From assembly GCF_011043775.1 (NCBI RefSeq), contig NZ_JAAKXY010000009.1:1-64000 (forward strand): 64,000 nucleotides of DNA, written 5' to 3'. A program made the translations under genes and the position numbers. The notes below the pieces were generated by a model. That model was not told the origin of the DNA, did not search any database, and worked only from the letters and a program-made list of their open reading frames with translations. Positions 34,701 through 42,789 of this stretch are shown here, in pieces. Source of the DNA: Natronolimnobius sp. AArcel1. GTDB lineage: Archaea > Halobacteriota > Halobacteria > Halobacteriales > Natrialbaceae. The stretch's first letter is position 1, and each line of letters begins with the position of its first letter.

Positions 34701-35887
34701 AGACGAAGGTCGATCCCGACGAGTACGACGGGGAGACCTACGAAGCGCCCACGGGGACGCACTTCCAGAAAGAGACCGACGGCGTGAACCGGACGATGAT
34801 CGAGGAACTGCTCGCCGAGCGCGAGGAGAAAAAGGCACTCCGAAACGAGCACGAACCCGGCTCACTCGAGTACGAGCAGTATGACCGCCAGCAAGGAGCT
34901 GTCAAGGTAATTATGAATTCTTTGTATGGTGTGTCAGGGTGGGAACAATTTCGATTATATGATAAAGAAGCAGCGTCCGCAATCACCGCGACCGGCCGCG
35001 ACGTCATCGAGTTCACCGAAACGGCAGCGAACGAGTTGGACTACACCGTTGCCTACGGCGACACCGACTCGGTTATGCTCGAGCTTGGTCAAGACGTTCC
35101 CAAAGACGACGCCCTCGAGCAATCGTTCGATATTGAGGAGTACATTAACGGGCGCTACGACGACTTCGCGCGCGAAGACCTGAACGCCGAGGAACACCGC
35201 TTCCAGATCGAGTTCGAGAAACTCTACCGGCGCTTTTTCCAGGCCGGCAAGAAAAAGCGCTACGCTGGCCACATCACCTGGAAGGAGGGCAAAGACGTCG
35301 ACACCATCGACATCGTCGGCTTCGAGTACCAGCGCTCGGACATCGCGCCGATCACCAAGGAAGTCCAGCACAAGGTCATCGAGATGGTTGTCAGAGACGG
35401 CGACATCGAGGGAACGAAGGAGTACGTCAACGGCGTCATCGAAGATGTGCGAACGGGCGATATTAGCCTCGAGAACATTGCCATCCCCGGCGGCATCGGC
35501 AAGCGATTGGACAACTACGACACCGACACGGCTCAGGTTCGGGGTGCGAAGTACGCGAATCTCTTGCTTGGGACGAACTTCCAGCGCGGGAGCAAGCCCA
35601 AACGGCTCTACCTCGAGCGCGTCGATCCTGCCTTCTTCCGACATATGGAGGACGAAGAGGGGCTCAACCCACAGCATGATCACCTCTATGGTGCGTTCAA
35701 ACGCGATCCCGACGTGATCTGTTTCGAGTACGACGACCAGATTCCAGACGAGTTCGAAGTCGACTACGACACCATGCTCGAGAAAACGCTCAAGGGCCCA
35801 ATCGAGCGCATTCTCGAGGCACTCGGGGTCTCGTGGGACGAAGTGAAAAGCGGACAGGAACAAACAGGCCTCGGCAACTTCATGTGA
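31790..35887 (+). CDS. polB: Family-B DNA polymerase with intein
   Basis: 1365 codons; after removal of the 451-residue intein the polymerase has 914 residues. Start ATG 31790 has TTTTTATCC some 28 bases upstream; the frame is open further up but without family character. Exonuclease motif I is FDIEVEDRHGF, motif II GWN-CDDFD is split by the intein, and motif III is YNLRDVELC. Polymerase region II is LDLKSLYPM, region III VIMNSLYGVSGW, region I YGDTDS; all catalytic Asp residues are present. This is the replicative proofreading polymerase. An AT-rich patch at 34903-34985 covers region III. Confidence 0.96.
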   Translation: MTEAGQSGLSEFGDTAEDGDAHDRPDEEAMHVAGNGASSAVEVIDVLEETLPEPTGELELAVMQVDYTIAGYGDEERPIMHVFGRTAENELEHVQIVGFRPYFYAPTETLERPPEEEYDRLTDSETEDANGDPYESIRGEDLTKIFGQTPRDVGQIRDDFEHYEADILFPNRFLIDKDVQSGIRVPERRADDDSLVVPHTEVESVDVDADPRVLTFDIEVEDRHGFPEDGEEPIVCLTSHDSYRDEYVMWVCAAEKGDGEIPAEITDYEPIEGAIEHEVRAFDAEEAMLEAFVDYIADQNEADPDVITGWNCLPADSDVLMADGTEKEIQDIEIGDTVVGSESQQSSIAEVTNKWESEKEILEFTLADGTSLRSSAEHRIMVGGDDAVDWKGGSEIESGDYVLKPRRLSVEKTVVPTLSELIPIENQRYADKQTVSEFKTDLPYGAVTELADEFDVSTGTLHHPHTTVWTPKRCRGAASQYDVPVPDGGVEYRGTGVDLERKITPDELYYAGLILTDGSMSPDDGVRFYNTREELHRQFPGENHLQPDGKGCYKQNVLDYATMYAFNGLGVPFGNKNDGPVDLSTIYEMPSEYIGRFLAGAIDGDGNIAQSGITVAAENRSIGKWYVKLFKRLGIYAQQRENVVRIPDAKRDIDRLKDCVLPYMSHSEKKDALTEFEGGKSGQTENIPYALFEADVGSDAKRIGNDKHRRGINLKRHETHSEEWEEYVFVEVTDVSVTGTETTYDIETTTHNFIAEGCLVHNCDDFDAPYLLDRLEELQGPHHDYNLEIDRLSRVDEVWRSNWGGPDIKGRVVFDLLYGYQRMVFSELDSYRLDAVGESELGVGKERYTGDIGDLWEDDPTQLLEYNLRDVELCVELDRQQNIIPFWDEVRSFVGCKLEDAPTPGDAVDMYVLHQAYGEFALPSKGQQEAGEEYEGGAVFEPITGVKENVTVLDLKSLYPMCMVTINASPETKVDPDEYDGETYEAPTGTHFQKETDGVNRTMIEELLAEREEKKALRNEHEPGSLEYEQYDRQQGAVKVIMNSLYGVSGWEQFRLYDKEAASAITATGRDVIEFTETAANELDYTVAYGDTDSVMLELGQDVPKDDALEQSFDIEEYINGRYDDFAREDLNAEEHRFQIEFEKLYRRFFQAGKKKRYAGHITWKEGKDVDTIDIVGFEYQRSDIAPITKEVQHKVIEMVVRDGDIEGTKEYVNGVIEDVRTGDISLENIAIPGGIGKRLDNYDTDTAQVRGAKYANLLLGTNFQRGSKPKRLYLERVDPAFFRHMEDEEGLNPQHDHLYGAFKRDPDVICFEYDDQIPDEFEVDYDTMLEKTLKGPIERILEALGVSWDEVKSGQEQTGLGNFM
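32723..34075 (+). other. Intein in polB (exonuclease motif II site), with LAGLIDADG endonuclease
   Basis: 451 codons (PolB residues 312-762), from Cys1 (CLPADSDVLMADGTEKEIQD) to the terminal His-Asn (NFIAEGCLVHN), followed by Cys+1 of the extein. Splicing block B is GTSLRSSAEHRIMVGG, block F EVTDVSVTGTETTYDIETTT. Two LAGLIDADG motifs are present: LYYAGLILTDGSMSP and RFLAGAIDGDGNIAQS, so the homing endonuclease is probably intact. The insertion lies between the Asn of GWN and CDDFD. Codons of the intein are less GC-biased than the polymerase, as expected for a mobile element. Confidence 0.93.
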
Positions 35888-36000
35888 GCATTTGGTGGGG
35901 CGAAATTACGTTCCACATTCATCCGTGCGGCTCTGTCGAACACGTTCGGGCACACATACAATCGTCTCCCGCTCCGAATTCGATTTTCGCTTTCGAAAAC

Positions 36001-36038
36001 TTATTTTGCTCTTGTGAGACCGTATCCAATTGGATACG
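36001..36038 (+). promoter_or_regulatory. suf promoter with 18-bp palindrome
   Basis: TTATTT at 36001-36006 is a TATA-like box, giving a start near 36030. CGTATCCAATTGGATACG at 36021-36038 is a perfect 18-bp palindrome centred on that start, about 47 bases before the sufC ATG. Such placement suits a dimeric repressor. The DtxR/SirR-type gene at 40386 is one candidate; it is not the published IdeR consensus. Confidence 0.6.
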
Positions 36039-36084
36039 AAACCGTTATCAGGCCAACGACCTACCGTTCACACGACAGAGTACT

Positions 36085-36993
36085 ATGGCACGTCTCGAAC
36101 TACGCAACCTGCACGCAGAAGTGGCGGAGGGCGACGAGAAGATTCTCGAGGGTGTTTCCCTTGAGGTCGAATCAGGCGAAATTCACGCTCTGATGGGACC
36201 AAACGGTTCCGGGAAGTCGACGACGGCCAAGGTCATCGCTGGCCACCCGGCCTACGAGGTTACCGACGGTGAGGTACTAGTTCACCTCGAGGACGACGAG
36301 TTCGGTGCGGACATCGAAATCGACGAAGACCAGCGCACCTGGAACCTGCTCGACCTCGAGCCGAACGAGCGCGCGGCACTCGGTATTTTCCTCGCGTTCC
36401 AGTACCCAGCCGAGATTGAGGGCGTCACGATGACGAACTTCCTGCGCACGGCACTCAACGCCAAAATCGAAGAGCGCGAAGAGCTGTTCGAGGACGATGA
36501 GGGTGTTGAGGAAGACGACGAAGACGACGGCTTCGAGACCTCGCCGATGGAAGGTCCGGCAGACGACGGCGAAGTCGGCGTTGCCGAGTTCCAGCAGATC
36601 CTTCAGGAGAAAATGGAACAGTTGGACATGGACGAAAAGTTCGCCCAGCGCTATCTCAACGCTGGCTTCTCCGGTGGGGAGAAAAAGCAGAACGAAGTGC
36701 TGCAGGCAGCCATCCTCGAGCCGTCGGTCGCCGTTCTCGACGAGATCGACTCCGGGCTCGACATTGACCGACTGCAGGACGTTTCGAACGGCATCAACGC
36801 ACTGCGCGACGAGCAGGGCACCGGTGTCCTCCAGATTACGCACTACCAGCGCATCCTTGATTACGTCGAGCCGGATCACGTCCACGTCATGCTCGACGGT
36901 CAGATCGCCAAAAGCGGCGGCCCAGAACTCGCTGAAGAACTCGAGGACAAGGGATACGATTGGGTCCGCGACGAGGTCTACGGCACCGCGTAA
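36085..36993 (+). CDS. sufC: Fe-S cluster assembly ATPase SufC
   Basis: 302 residues from ATG 36085 (MARLELRNLHAEVAEGDEKI). ABC ATPase: Walker A GPNGSGKST at 38-46, signature FSGGEKKQNEVLQAAILEPS, Walker B SVAVLDEIDSGLD, switch His in LQITHYQRIL. About 35 acidic residues (DDEGVEEDDEDDGFETSPME) are inserted before the signature, which explains the length over the usual 250. SufC drives the SufBCD scaffold. It is the first gene of sufC-sufB-sufD; sufS and sufU are not present. Confidence 0.95.
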   Translation: MARLELRNLHAEVAEGDEKILEGVSLEVESGEIHALMGPNGSGKSTTAKVIAGHPAYEVTDGEVLVHLEDDEFGADIEIDEDQRTWNLLDLEPNERAALGIFLAFQYPAEIEGVTMTNFLRTALNAKIEEREELFEDDEGVEEDDEDDGFETSPMEGPADDGEVGVAEFQQILQEKMEQLDMDEKFAQRYLNAGFSGGEKKQNEVLQAAILEPSVAVLDEIDSGLDIDRLQDVSNGINALRDEQGTGVLQITHYQRILDYVEPDHVHVMLDGQIAKSGGPELAEELEDKGYDWVRDEVYGTA

Positions 36994-37054
36994 CCGAATT
37001 CGGCTAGAACAACGGTAATAACCCTACAGCCGTAACCATATACACAATCAAATT

Positions 37055-38485
37055 ATGAGTTCCGAACAAGATCACCTCAAAGAAACTGACACTGAAGCGC
37101 GGTTCGAGTTCAAAAAGGAAGAACGCTCGGCCGTCAAGTCGGATAAGGGCCTCACCGAAGAGGTCGTCCGACTGATCAGCGAAGACAAAGACGAGCCAGA
37201 CTGGATGCTCGAGCGACGCCTCCGCGCGCTCAAGCAGTACCACAACATGCCGATGCCGACCGACTGGCCTGGCCAGCCGGACCTCACCGAACTCGATATC
37301 GAAGAGATCGTCCCGTATATCCGCCCGGATGTCGACAAGCGCGAAGGCGTCGACGATTGGACGGAGCTGCCTGACGAGATCAAAGACACGTTCGACAAAC
37401 TGGGTATTCCAGAAGCCGAAAAGAACGCCCTCTCGGGCGTCGGCGCCCAGTACGAGTCTGAGGTCGTCTATCAGAACATGCAAGAGCAGTGGGAAGAGAA
37501 GGGCGTGGTCTTCATGAACATGGACCGCGCGGTCAAAGAGCACCCAGAGCTCGTCAAAGAGTACTTCATGACGACCTGTGTCCCGCCAAGCGACAACAAG
37601 TTCGCCGCACTCCACGGTGCTGTCTGGTCCGGTGGGTCGTTCGTCTACGTCCCCGAAGACGTCACCGTCGAGATGCCAGTGCAGGCGTACTTCCGGATGA
37701 ACTCGGAAGGGATGGGCCAGTTCGAGCACACGCTCATCGTCGCCGAAGCAGGCTCGGAAGTCCACTACATCGAGGGCTGTTCCGCACCGAAATACGGTGC
37801 CCACAACCTCCACTCGGGCTGTGTCGAGGTCTTCGTCGACGAAGACGCCCACGTTCAGTACTCGACCGTCCAGAACTGGTCGAAGAACACGTTCAACCTG
37901 AACACCAAGCGCGCCATCTGTGAAGCAAACGGCACGATGGAGTGGGTCTCGGGCTCGATGGGCTCGAAGGCCACCATGCTCTATCCGTGTACGATCCTCA
38001 AGGGTCGCGGCGCGACTGACACCCACATCACCATCGCCTTCGCGGGCGAGGGACAGAACATCGACACCGGCGCGAAAGTCTACCACAACGCGCCCGAGAC
38101 GAGTTCGACCATCGAGTCGAAATCGATCTCGAAAGACGGCGGCCGCACCAACTACCGCGGCCTCGTCCACATCGCCGACGGTGCCGAGAACTCCTCCACT
38201 GCAGTGGAGTGTGACGCCCTGATGTTCGACAACGAATCCACCTCGGACACCATGCCGTACATGGAAATCGAGGAGTCGAAAGTCGACGTTGCCCACGAGG
38301 CGACCGTCGGCAAGATCGGCGACGAGGACATCTTCTATCTCCAATCGCGCGGACTTGACGACGACGACGCCAAGAAGATGATCGTCGCTGGCTTCATCGA
38401 GCCAATCACGGAAGAACTGCCAATCGAGTACGCGGTCGAACTCAACCGCCTCATCGAACTCGAGATGGAAGGGAGCCTCGGATAA
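37055..38485 (+). CDS. sufB: Fe-S cluster assembly scaffold SufB
   Basis: 476 residues. The N-terminal part (WMLERRLRALKQYHNMPMPT) and the beta-helix core are typical: VPPSDNKFAALHGAVWSGGS, VHYIEGCSAPKYGAHNLHSG, and the C-terminal GFIEPITEELPIEYAVELNR. Cysteine in EGCSAP and CVEVF are likely cluster or sulfur-transfer residues by homology. SufB is the scaffold on which [4Fe-4S] clusters form. The stop is one base before the sufD ATG. Confidence 0.95.
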   Translation: MSSEQDHLKETDTEARFEFKKEERSAVKSDKGLTEEVVRLISEDKDEPDWMLERRLRALKQYHNMPMPTDWPGQPDLTELDIEEIVPYIRPDVDKREGVDDWTELPDEIKDTFDKLGIPEAEKNALSGVGAQYESEVVYQNMQEQWEEKGVVFMNMDRAVKEHPELVKEYFMTTCVPPSDNKFAALHGAVWSGGSFVYVPEDVTVEMPVQAYFRMNSEGMGQFEHTLIVAEAGSEVHYIEGCSAPKYGAHNLHSGCVEVFVDEDAHVQYSTVQNWSKNTFNLNTKRAICEANGTMEWVSGSMGSKATMLYPCTILKGRGATDTHITIAFAGEGQNIDTGAKVYHNAPETSSTIESKSISKDGGRTNYRGLVHIADGAENSSTAVECDALMFDNESTSDTMPYMEIEESKVDVAHEATVGKIGDEDIFYLQSRGLDDDDAKKMIVAGFIEPITEELPIEYAVELNRLIELEMEGSLG

Positions 38486-38486
38486 T

Positions 38487-39704
38487 ATGAGCACGACGCA
38501 GGTACACGCCAATCTGACGGAGGAACAGGTACGCCAGATCAGCGAGGATCTCGAGGAACCCGAGTGGCTGCTCGAGACTCGTCTCGAGGCTCTCGAGGCC
38601 CTCGAAGACCTCGACATGCCCGACGTTATCCGGACGCCGGGTCGTGACTGGACGAATCTTCACGAACTCGACTACGAGTCGCTCGTCGATCCGCTAAACG
38701 CAGCCGAGGACAAGGATCAGGTCGGCCCAGACGAGGTCGACGTGTTGCCGTGGGCCGAGGCCGTTGCCGAGCACGAAGACCTCATCAAAGAACACTTCGG
38801 CTCGATCGTCGACCCACAGGAGAACTATCTGACGGCGCTGTCAACAGCGCTGTTCAGTACCGGAACCGTCATCTACGTCCCCGAAGGCGTCGACGCCGAG
38901 GACGTCACCATCCGAACCGAGCAAAACTCCCGCTCGCTGTTCAATTACACGCTCGTCGTCACTGAAGAATCGAGTTCAGTGACGATTCTCGAGCGCCAAT
39001 CGACGGGCGAAGAGCAGGACGAACAGTACTACAGCGGTATCGTTGAGGTCATCGCTGGCGAGAACAGCAACGTCCAGTACGGGAGTCTCCAGAACCTCTC
39101 TGAGGAAGCGTACAACTTCTCGCTCAAGCGCGGCGACGCAGACACGTACGCGACAATTGACTGGATCGAAGTCAACCTCGGAACGCAACTGACGAAATCC
39201 GGCGTCTCGACGGAGCTCAACGGCGACTCCTCGGAAACACAGATCGTCGGCGCGTTCTACGGCCACAACGACCAGCACTTCGACATCGACGCGAAAGTCT
39301 GGCACCGCGCCGAGCACACGACGGCAGACCTCGTCACCCGCGGTGTCACGGACGACGTTGCCCGCTCGGTTTATGAGGGTGTTCAGGATGTTGGTCGCAG
39401 TGCGTGGGACACGAGTTCCTACCAGCGCGAAAATACGTTGATGCTCTCAGACGAGTCCGAGGCCGACGCCTCGCCGAAACTGATCATCAACAACCACGAC
39501 ACCGAAGCATCCCACAGCGCGACAGTCGGCCAGATCGACCAGGAGGACCTGTTCTACATGACCTCCCGCGGTGTCGATCCGCGCGCCGCGCGCAATATGC
39601 TCGTCGAAGGCTTCTTCGTCCCCGTCATGGAAGAGATCGCCGTCGACGAACTCCGTGAGGACCTCGAGGAACTGGTCGGCGCTCGACTCCGCCAGCGCGA
39701 GTAA
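38487..39704 (+). CDS. sufD: Fe-S cluster assembly protein SufD
   Basis: 405 residues. Beta-helix paralogue of SufB: SSSVTILERQSTGEEQDEQY, STELNGDSSETQIVGAFYGH, then THSATVGQ-like EASHSATVGQIDQEDLFYMT and RGVDPRAARNMLVEGFFVPV near the end. It completes the SufBC2D complex and is thought to help iron entry. It starts one base after sufB. A T-run at 39719-39723 follows. Confidence 0.94.
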   Translation: MSTTQVHANLTEEQVRQISEDLEEPEWLLETRLEALEALEDLDMPDVIRTPGRDWTNLHELDYESLVDPLNAAEDKDQVGPDEVDVLPWAEAVAEHEDLIKEHFGSIVDPQENYLTALSTALFSTGTVIYVPEGVDAEDVTIRTEQNSRSLFNYTLVVTEESSSVTILERQSTGEEQDEQYYSGIVEVIAGENSNVQYGSLQNLSEEAYNFSLKRGDADTYATIDWIEVNLGTQLTKSGVSTELNGDSSETQIVGAFYGHNDQHFDIDAKVWHRAEHTTADLVTRGVTDDVARSVYEGVQDVGRSAWDTSSYQRENTLMLSDESEADASPKLIINNHDTEASHSATVGQIDQEDLFYMTSRGVDPRAARNMLVEGFFVPVMEEIAVDELREDLEELVGARLRQRE

Positions 39705-39716
39705 CGACCTCGTCGG

Positions 39717-39723
39717 TATTTTT
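39717..39723 (+). terminator. T-run after sufD
   Basis: TATTTTT begins 13 bases after the sufD stop. It is a typical archaeal poly-T termination signal and separates the suf operon from the ferritin-like gene. Confidence 0.4.
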
Positions 39724-39814
39724 CGGTTTGTGCGGTGTATCTCGCCATCGACTATCGAGTGGACTCGAGGCACTCTCCGAGACGACTAAGTGACCCCAGG
39801 CCCCTTATCGGGAT

Positions 39815-40309
39815 ATGAGTTTAGGACAGCGTGTCTCGAGCGACCACCAGCTGGCCCGATTGCTCCAGATCGGGGTCGTGCTGGAGGAGGTCGTCGAGTC
39901 ACGTGCCGCCCATCATCGCGAGTCGCTCCCACCCGAGGACCGGGCGGACCTCGATGATGCAGTACAAGCACTGCTCGATGAGGCCACCGAGGAATCGGCC
40001 GAGCATCGTGCGCAACTCGAGGCATTGATCGACGAACTCGACGCTGAGACGGTTCCGTACGAGGAGATCAACGCCTTAGTCGATGCTCAGTACGGCCCGC
40101 CCGAAGACACCGACGGCGTCCTCTACGATCAACTGGCAAACGAGGAGACGGCCTACAAGTTCTACGACGACCTCATTGAGGCAATCGAAGCCTCCGAAAG
40201 CGACTTTGCGATTGACCGCGAGCGCGTCCTCGAGACGCTGTATGAGATCCGTGCAGAAGAACGAGAGGGTGTCGAAGCGGTCACACAGATCATGGAGCAA
40301 CGAGCATGA
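39815..40309 (+). CDS. Ferritin-like/rubrerythrin-type four-helix protein
   Basis: 164 residues. Predicted all-helical, with Glu/His pairs characteristic of the ferritin-like superfamily: LLQIGVVLEEVVESRAAHHR, EATEESAEHRAQLEALIDEL, ANEETAYKFYDDLIEAIEAS and LYEIRAEEREGVEAVTQIME. Each helix pair carries an E-x-x-H-like or E-x-x-E motif that could bind di-iron. It sits between the suf operon and a metal-dependent repressor, and is linked to the latter through two overlapping start-stop junctions. A role in iron storage or oxidative stress is inferred. Confidence 0.75.
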   Translation: MSLGQRVSSDHQLARLLQIGVVLEEVVESRAAHHRESLPPEDRADLDDAVQALLDEATEESAEHRAQLEALIDELDAETVPYEEINALVDAQYGPPEDTDGVLYDQLANEETAYKFYDDLIEAIEASESDFAIDRERVLETLYEIRAEEREGVEAVTQIMEQRA

Positions 40310-40389
40310 ACGGGACGACGGGCCACTCCAAGGCGCGAGCAGTGGCTGTGGCCATCGAGACGGACACTATCACCGGAGGGACGCGATGA
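40306..40389 (+). CDS. 27-codon ORF coupling the ferritin-like gene to sirR
   Basis: ATG 40306 overlaps the ferritin-like stop (ATGA) and its own TGA 40387-40389 overlaps the sirR ATG 40386 (ATGA). The peptide is MNGTTGHSKARAVAVAIETD, then TITGGTR. GGAGG at 40377-40381, inside it, is the Shine-Dalgarno of sirR. It would carry ribosomes across the 76-base gap. No homologue is recognised. Confidence 0.45.
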   Translation: MNGTTGHSKARAVAVAIETDTITGGTR

Positions 40390-40814
40390 ATACAGCAGAT
40401 CAGTATCTCAAAGCGGTCTATCTCGCACAACGAATCGAAGACGGCCCCGCATCGACGGGTACACTGGCCGACCTTCTCGAGGTGAGTCCAGCCAGCGTCA
40501 ACGAGATGATCGGCAAACTCGAGGAGCGCGGACTGGTCGAACACGAGAAATACAAGGGAGCGGCGCTCACCGACGAGGGCCTCGAGCGTGCCCATGATGC
40601 CCTCCAGACCTACTGTATCATCGAGCGCTTCCTCGCGAACGTCCTCGAGGTCGAAGAGTTTCGCGACGAGGCCCGCGCACTCGAGAGCGTCATCGACGAT
40701 ACAGTTGCCGAGCGACTTGATACGATCATCGACCGTCCAGCGGAGTGTCCGGACTGTTTCGATGTCGAACGCGATTGCTGTAAGTTGCTCGAAGTCGGGA
40801 CGCACGCGGAGTAA
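40386..40814 (+). CDS. sirR: Metal-dependent transcriptional repressor, DtxR/SirR family
   Basis: 142 residues from ATG 40386 (MNTADQYLKAVYLAQRIEDG). Winged helix with recognition helix in VSPASVNEMIGKLEERGLVE; the dimerisation and metal-binding domain follows (RAHDALQTYCIIERFLANVL, ARALESVIDDTVAERLDTII). The end CPDCFDVERDCCKLLEV is Cys-rich. The SH3-like third domain of DtxR is absent. The family senses Fe2+ or Mn2+. Proximity suggests it controls the suf, ferritin-like and its own genes. Confidence 0.9.
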   Translation: MNTADQYLKAVYLAQRIEDGPASTGTLADLLEVSPASVNEMIGKLEERGLVEHEKYKGAALTDEGLERAHDALQTYCIIERFLANVLEVEEFRDEARALESVIDDTVAERLDTIIDRPAECPDCFDVERDCCKLLEVGTHAE

Positions 40815-40834
40815 GCGCGCTCGGTCGCCGTCGG

Positions 40835-42661
40835 TTATCGCTCATCGCCGAATCGGATGTAGCGGTGGCCAATGATGGCAGCAATGGCCAGCGCGACGAT
40901 GACTGTCAGTGAGAGCCCGAACGGGAGTCTCGAGGTGTCTCCAGTCCAGTCAGCCTCGAAGACTGTTGCGTAGTACGTCGCGGCAGCCTCTCCATGGAGT
41001 GCAACGAGGACTTCGCGATTGTTCTGAAACGCGTTTTCGTTCCAGTTGGCACTGCCGACCACCGCGACCTCCTGATCGATAATCACGCCTTTTGCGTGGA
41101 TTTTCTCGAACTGGTCGGTGTCTTCGACGAGTCGGGCCTCAAGTGAGGCGTCGTCATCGACGGCCTGCTCGAGGGAGGCCGCGACGGCAGCGTTGTCGTC
41201 CTCGTTGTACCACATCGAGTCCAGCAAGATTTTGACCTCGACACCGTCGTTTGCCGCCTCGATCACGGTATCGACGAGCGCGAGGTCTGCATCCAGGCTG
41301 GCTTGTTTGAGCAGAATCTCCTCGTCAGCATCGGCAAGCAGTTCCTCGAGACGAGGCTCGGCGTTATCGGGGGCAACGAGAAGTTCTGCTGACTCGAGGT
41401 CAACAGACGCGGGGTCGTGAGTCGCGGGGAACGGCTGGCTTGCGTCGCTTTCGTCCGCAACGAACGTTGCGTTCGATCGATAGGCGTTGTTCGATTCGGT
41501 ATCCCAGCCCTCGAAGTCGCTTTCAAAGACGGTTTCGAGGGCTGTTGCAAGCTCGTCGTCCTCGAGCGTGACACCCCAACCACGACTGGATTCGCCGCCG
41601 ACACCCGAGGGATTCCAGTTTTCGCTCATGACGACAATGTGGTCGTCGGCGATGGCGTACTTCGGATGATGAAATCGATAGCGAGCGCCCTCGCCACCGG
41701 TCGCTCGGACGTCGACACCACTTTGATCGAGTTTCTTGAGGAGGGGTTCGGTCGTCTCTGAGGTGCCGCCGACAGGTCCGCTCTCAAGAAGAACGGCCAC
41801 GTCGACGCCGCGTTCGTCGGCCGCAATGAGTTCATCGACAACGTCCTCGGAAGTGAACGTGTACCCTGCAAGCACGAGTCGGTGCTCTGCCTCGCGGATG
41901 GTCTCGAGTGCCACGTCAGGTCCGTCCGGAAGGACGAACGCCGTCGCTGACTCGACATCGGCGTTTGTGGCTGGGAGGCAGGTCGCATCTCGTGGCCACC
42001 ACTGCCCGTCTGGGGATGTGGTCGATTCACCACTCATCTCGCCAGCAGCATTCGAGGTGCGATACCAGCGGTCGGCAAGCGGCGCTCGGTCGTACGACAC
42101 CTGATCGATGGTGTCTCCGTCTTCGGAAAGCGAGAGGGTATCGCCATCGGCAGCGAGCCGGAGCGCCCCCTCGAGTTCGAGCACGCGATGGTCAGTCATC
42201 GTCTCGGTTTTGTTGGGGTCCATGCTGAGGGCGACGCGACCGGAGACGGTTTTGTTCGGCAGGCTCGCGGTCGTGTGGCCGTCGGTGAGTGTCCAGTTCT
42301 CGAGTGTCGTTTCCGGTGGTGTCTCGAGCACAAGGTGTTCGCCGACGTTGCCGTGTGTCGTCGGATTCGGGTAGAGTTCGACGATTCGTGGCTCGGCGGG
42401 CTCGGTGGGTTCGCTCGAGTCACCGTCGGCTGCGATTGATTGCTCTGTGAACGCTGGTTCAGCCGCGTGGGCGATCTGTGCCCGCGGACACACTGGGTCG
42501 ACGGAGTCTAATTCGCCCTCGAGATCACCGTTGGTGGCACTCCCTGCTGGGTTGGGTTCGGCGCTGGCTTCGAGTGTCGCGACACCGGCGATGCCGGCAC
42601 CGATGGCACCGGTTGTAATGGCCGTGACGGCGAGTAACCACCAGATGAGCGATCGACGCAT
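40835..42661 (-). CDS. Membrane-anchored phospholipase-D-like protein with lamin-tail-like domain
   Basis: 608 residues. An N-terminal signal/anchor (LIWWLLAVTAITTGAIGAGI), then a beta domain (EPRIVELYPNPTTHGNVGEH) similar to lamin-tail domains, then two HKD modules: RFHHPKYAIADDHIVVMSEN and FEKIHAKGVIIDQEVAVVGS, each HxK(x)4D. The C-terminal helix LSLTVIVALAIAAIIGHRYI anchors it with a short basic cytoplasmic tail. The active site faces outside. Candidates are phosphodiesterases of lipid or extracellular DNA; the substrate is not visible. Confidence 0.87.
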   Translation of the reverse strand: MRRSLIWWLLAVTAITTGAIGAGIAGVATLEASAEPNPAGSATNGDLEGELDSVDPVCPRAQIAHAAEPAFTEQSIAADGDSSEPTEPAEPRIVELYPNPTTHGNVGEHLVLETPPETTLENWTLTDGHTTASLPNKTVSGRVALSMDPNKTETMTDHRVLELEGALRLAADGDTLSLSEDGDTIDQVSYDRAPLADRWYRTSNAAGEMSGESTTSPDGQWWPRDATCLPATNADVESATAFVLPDGPDVALETIREAEHRLVLAGYTFTSEDVVDELIAADERGVDVAVLLESGPVGGTSETTEPLLKKLDQSGVDVRATGGEGARYRFHHPKYAIADDHIVVMSENWNPSGVGGESSRGWGVTLEDDELATALETVFESDFEGWDTESNNAYRSNATFVADESDASQPFPATHDPASVDLESAELLVAPDNAEPRLEELLADADEEILLKQASLDADLALVDTVIEAANDGVEVKILLDSMWYNEDDNAAVAASLEQAVDDDASLEARLVEDTDQFEKIHAKGVIIDQEVAVVGSANWNENAFQNNREVLVALHGEAAATYYATVFEADWTGDTSRLPFGLSLTVIVALAIAAIIGHRYIRFGDER

Positions 42662-42789
42662 CGCTCACTCTGGTCGCCCATTCGTATGTAAACCCTCGGA
42701 TGATAGTGGACACGAGAGACGTGGTGGTGCTGCGAGCGTGTTCCGGCAACGAGTACTTGTCTCTCCGCCCCGACGTATCGACTAGCCGG

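Noticed and set aside
37004-38617. 537-residue ORF antisense to sufB
   Set aside because: Shadow frame; sufB on the other strand is unambiguous.
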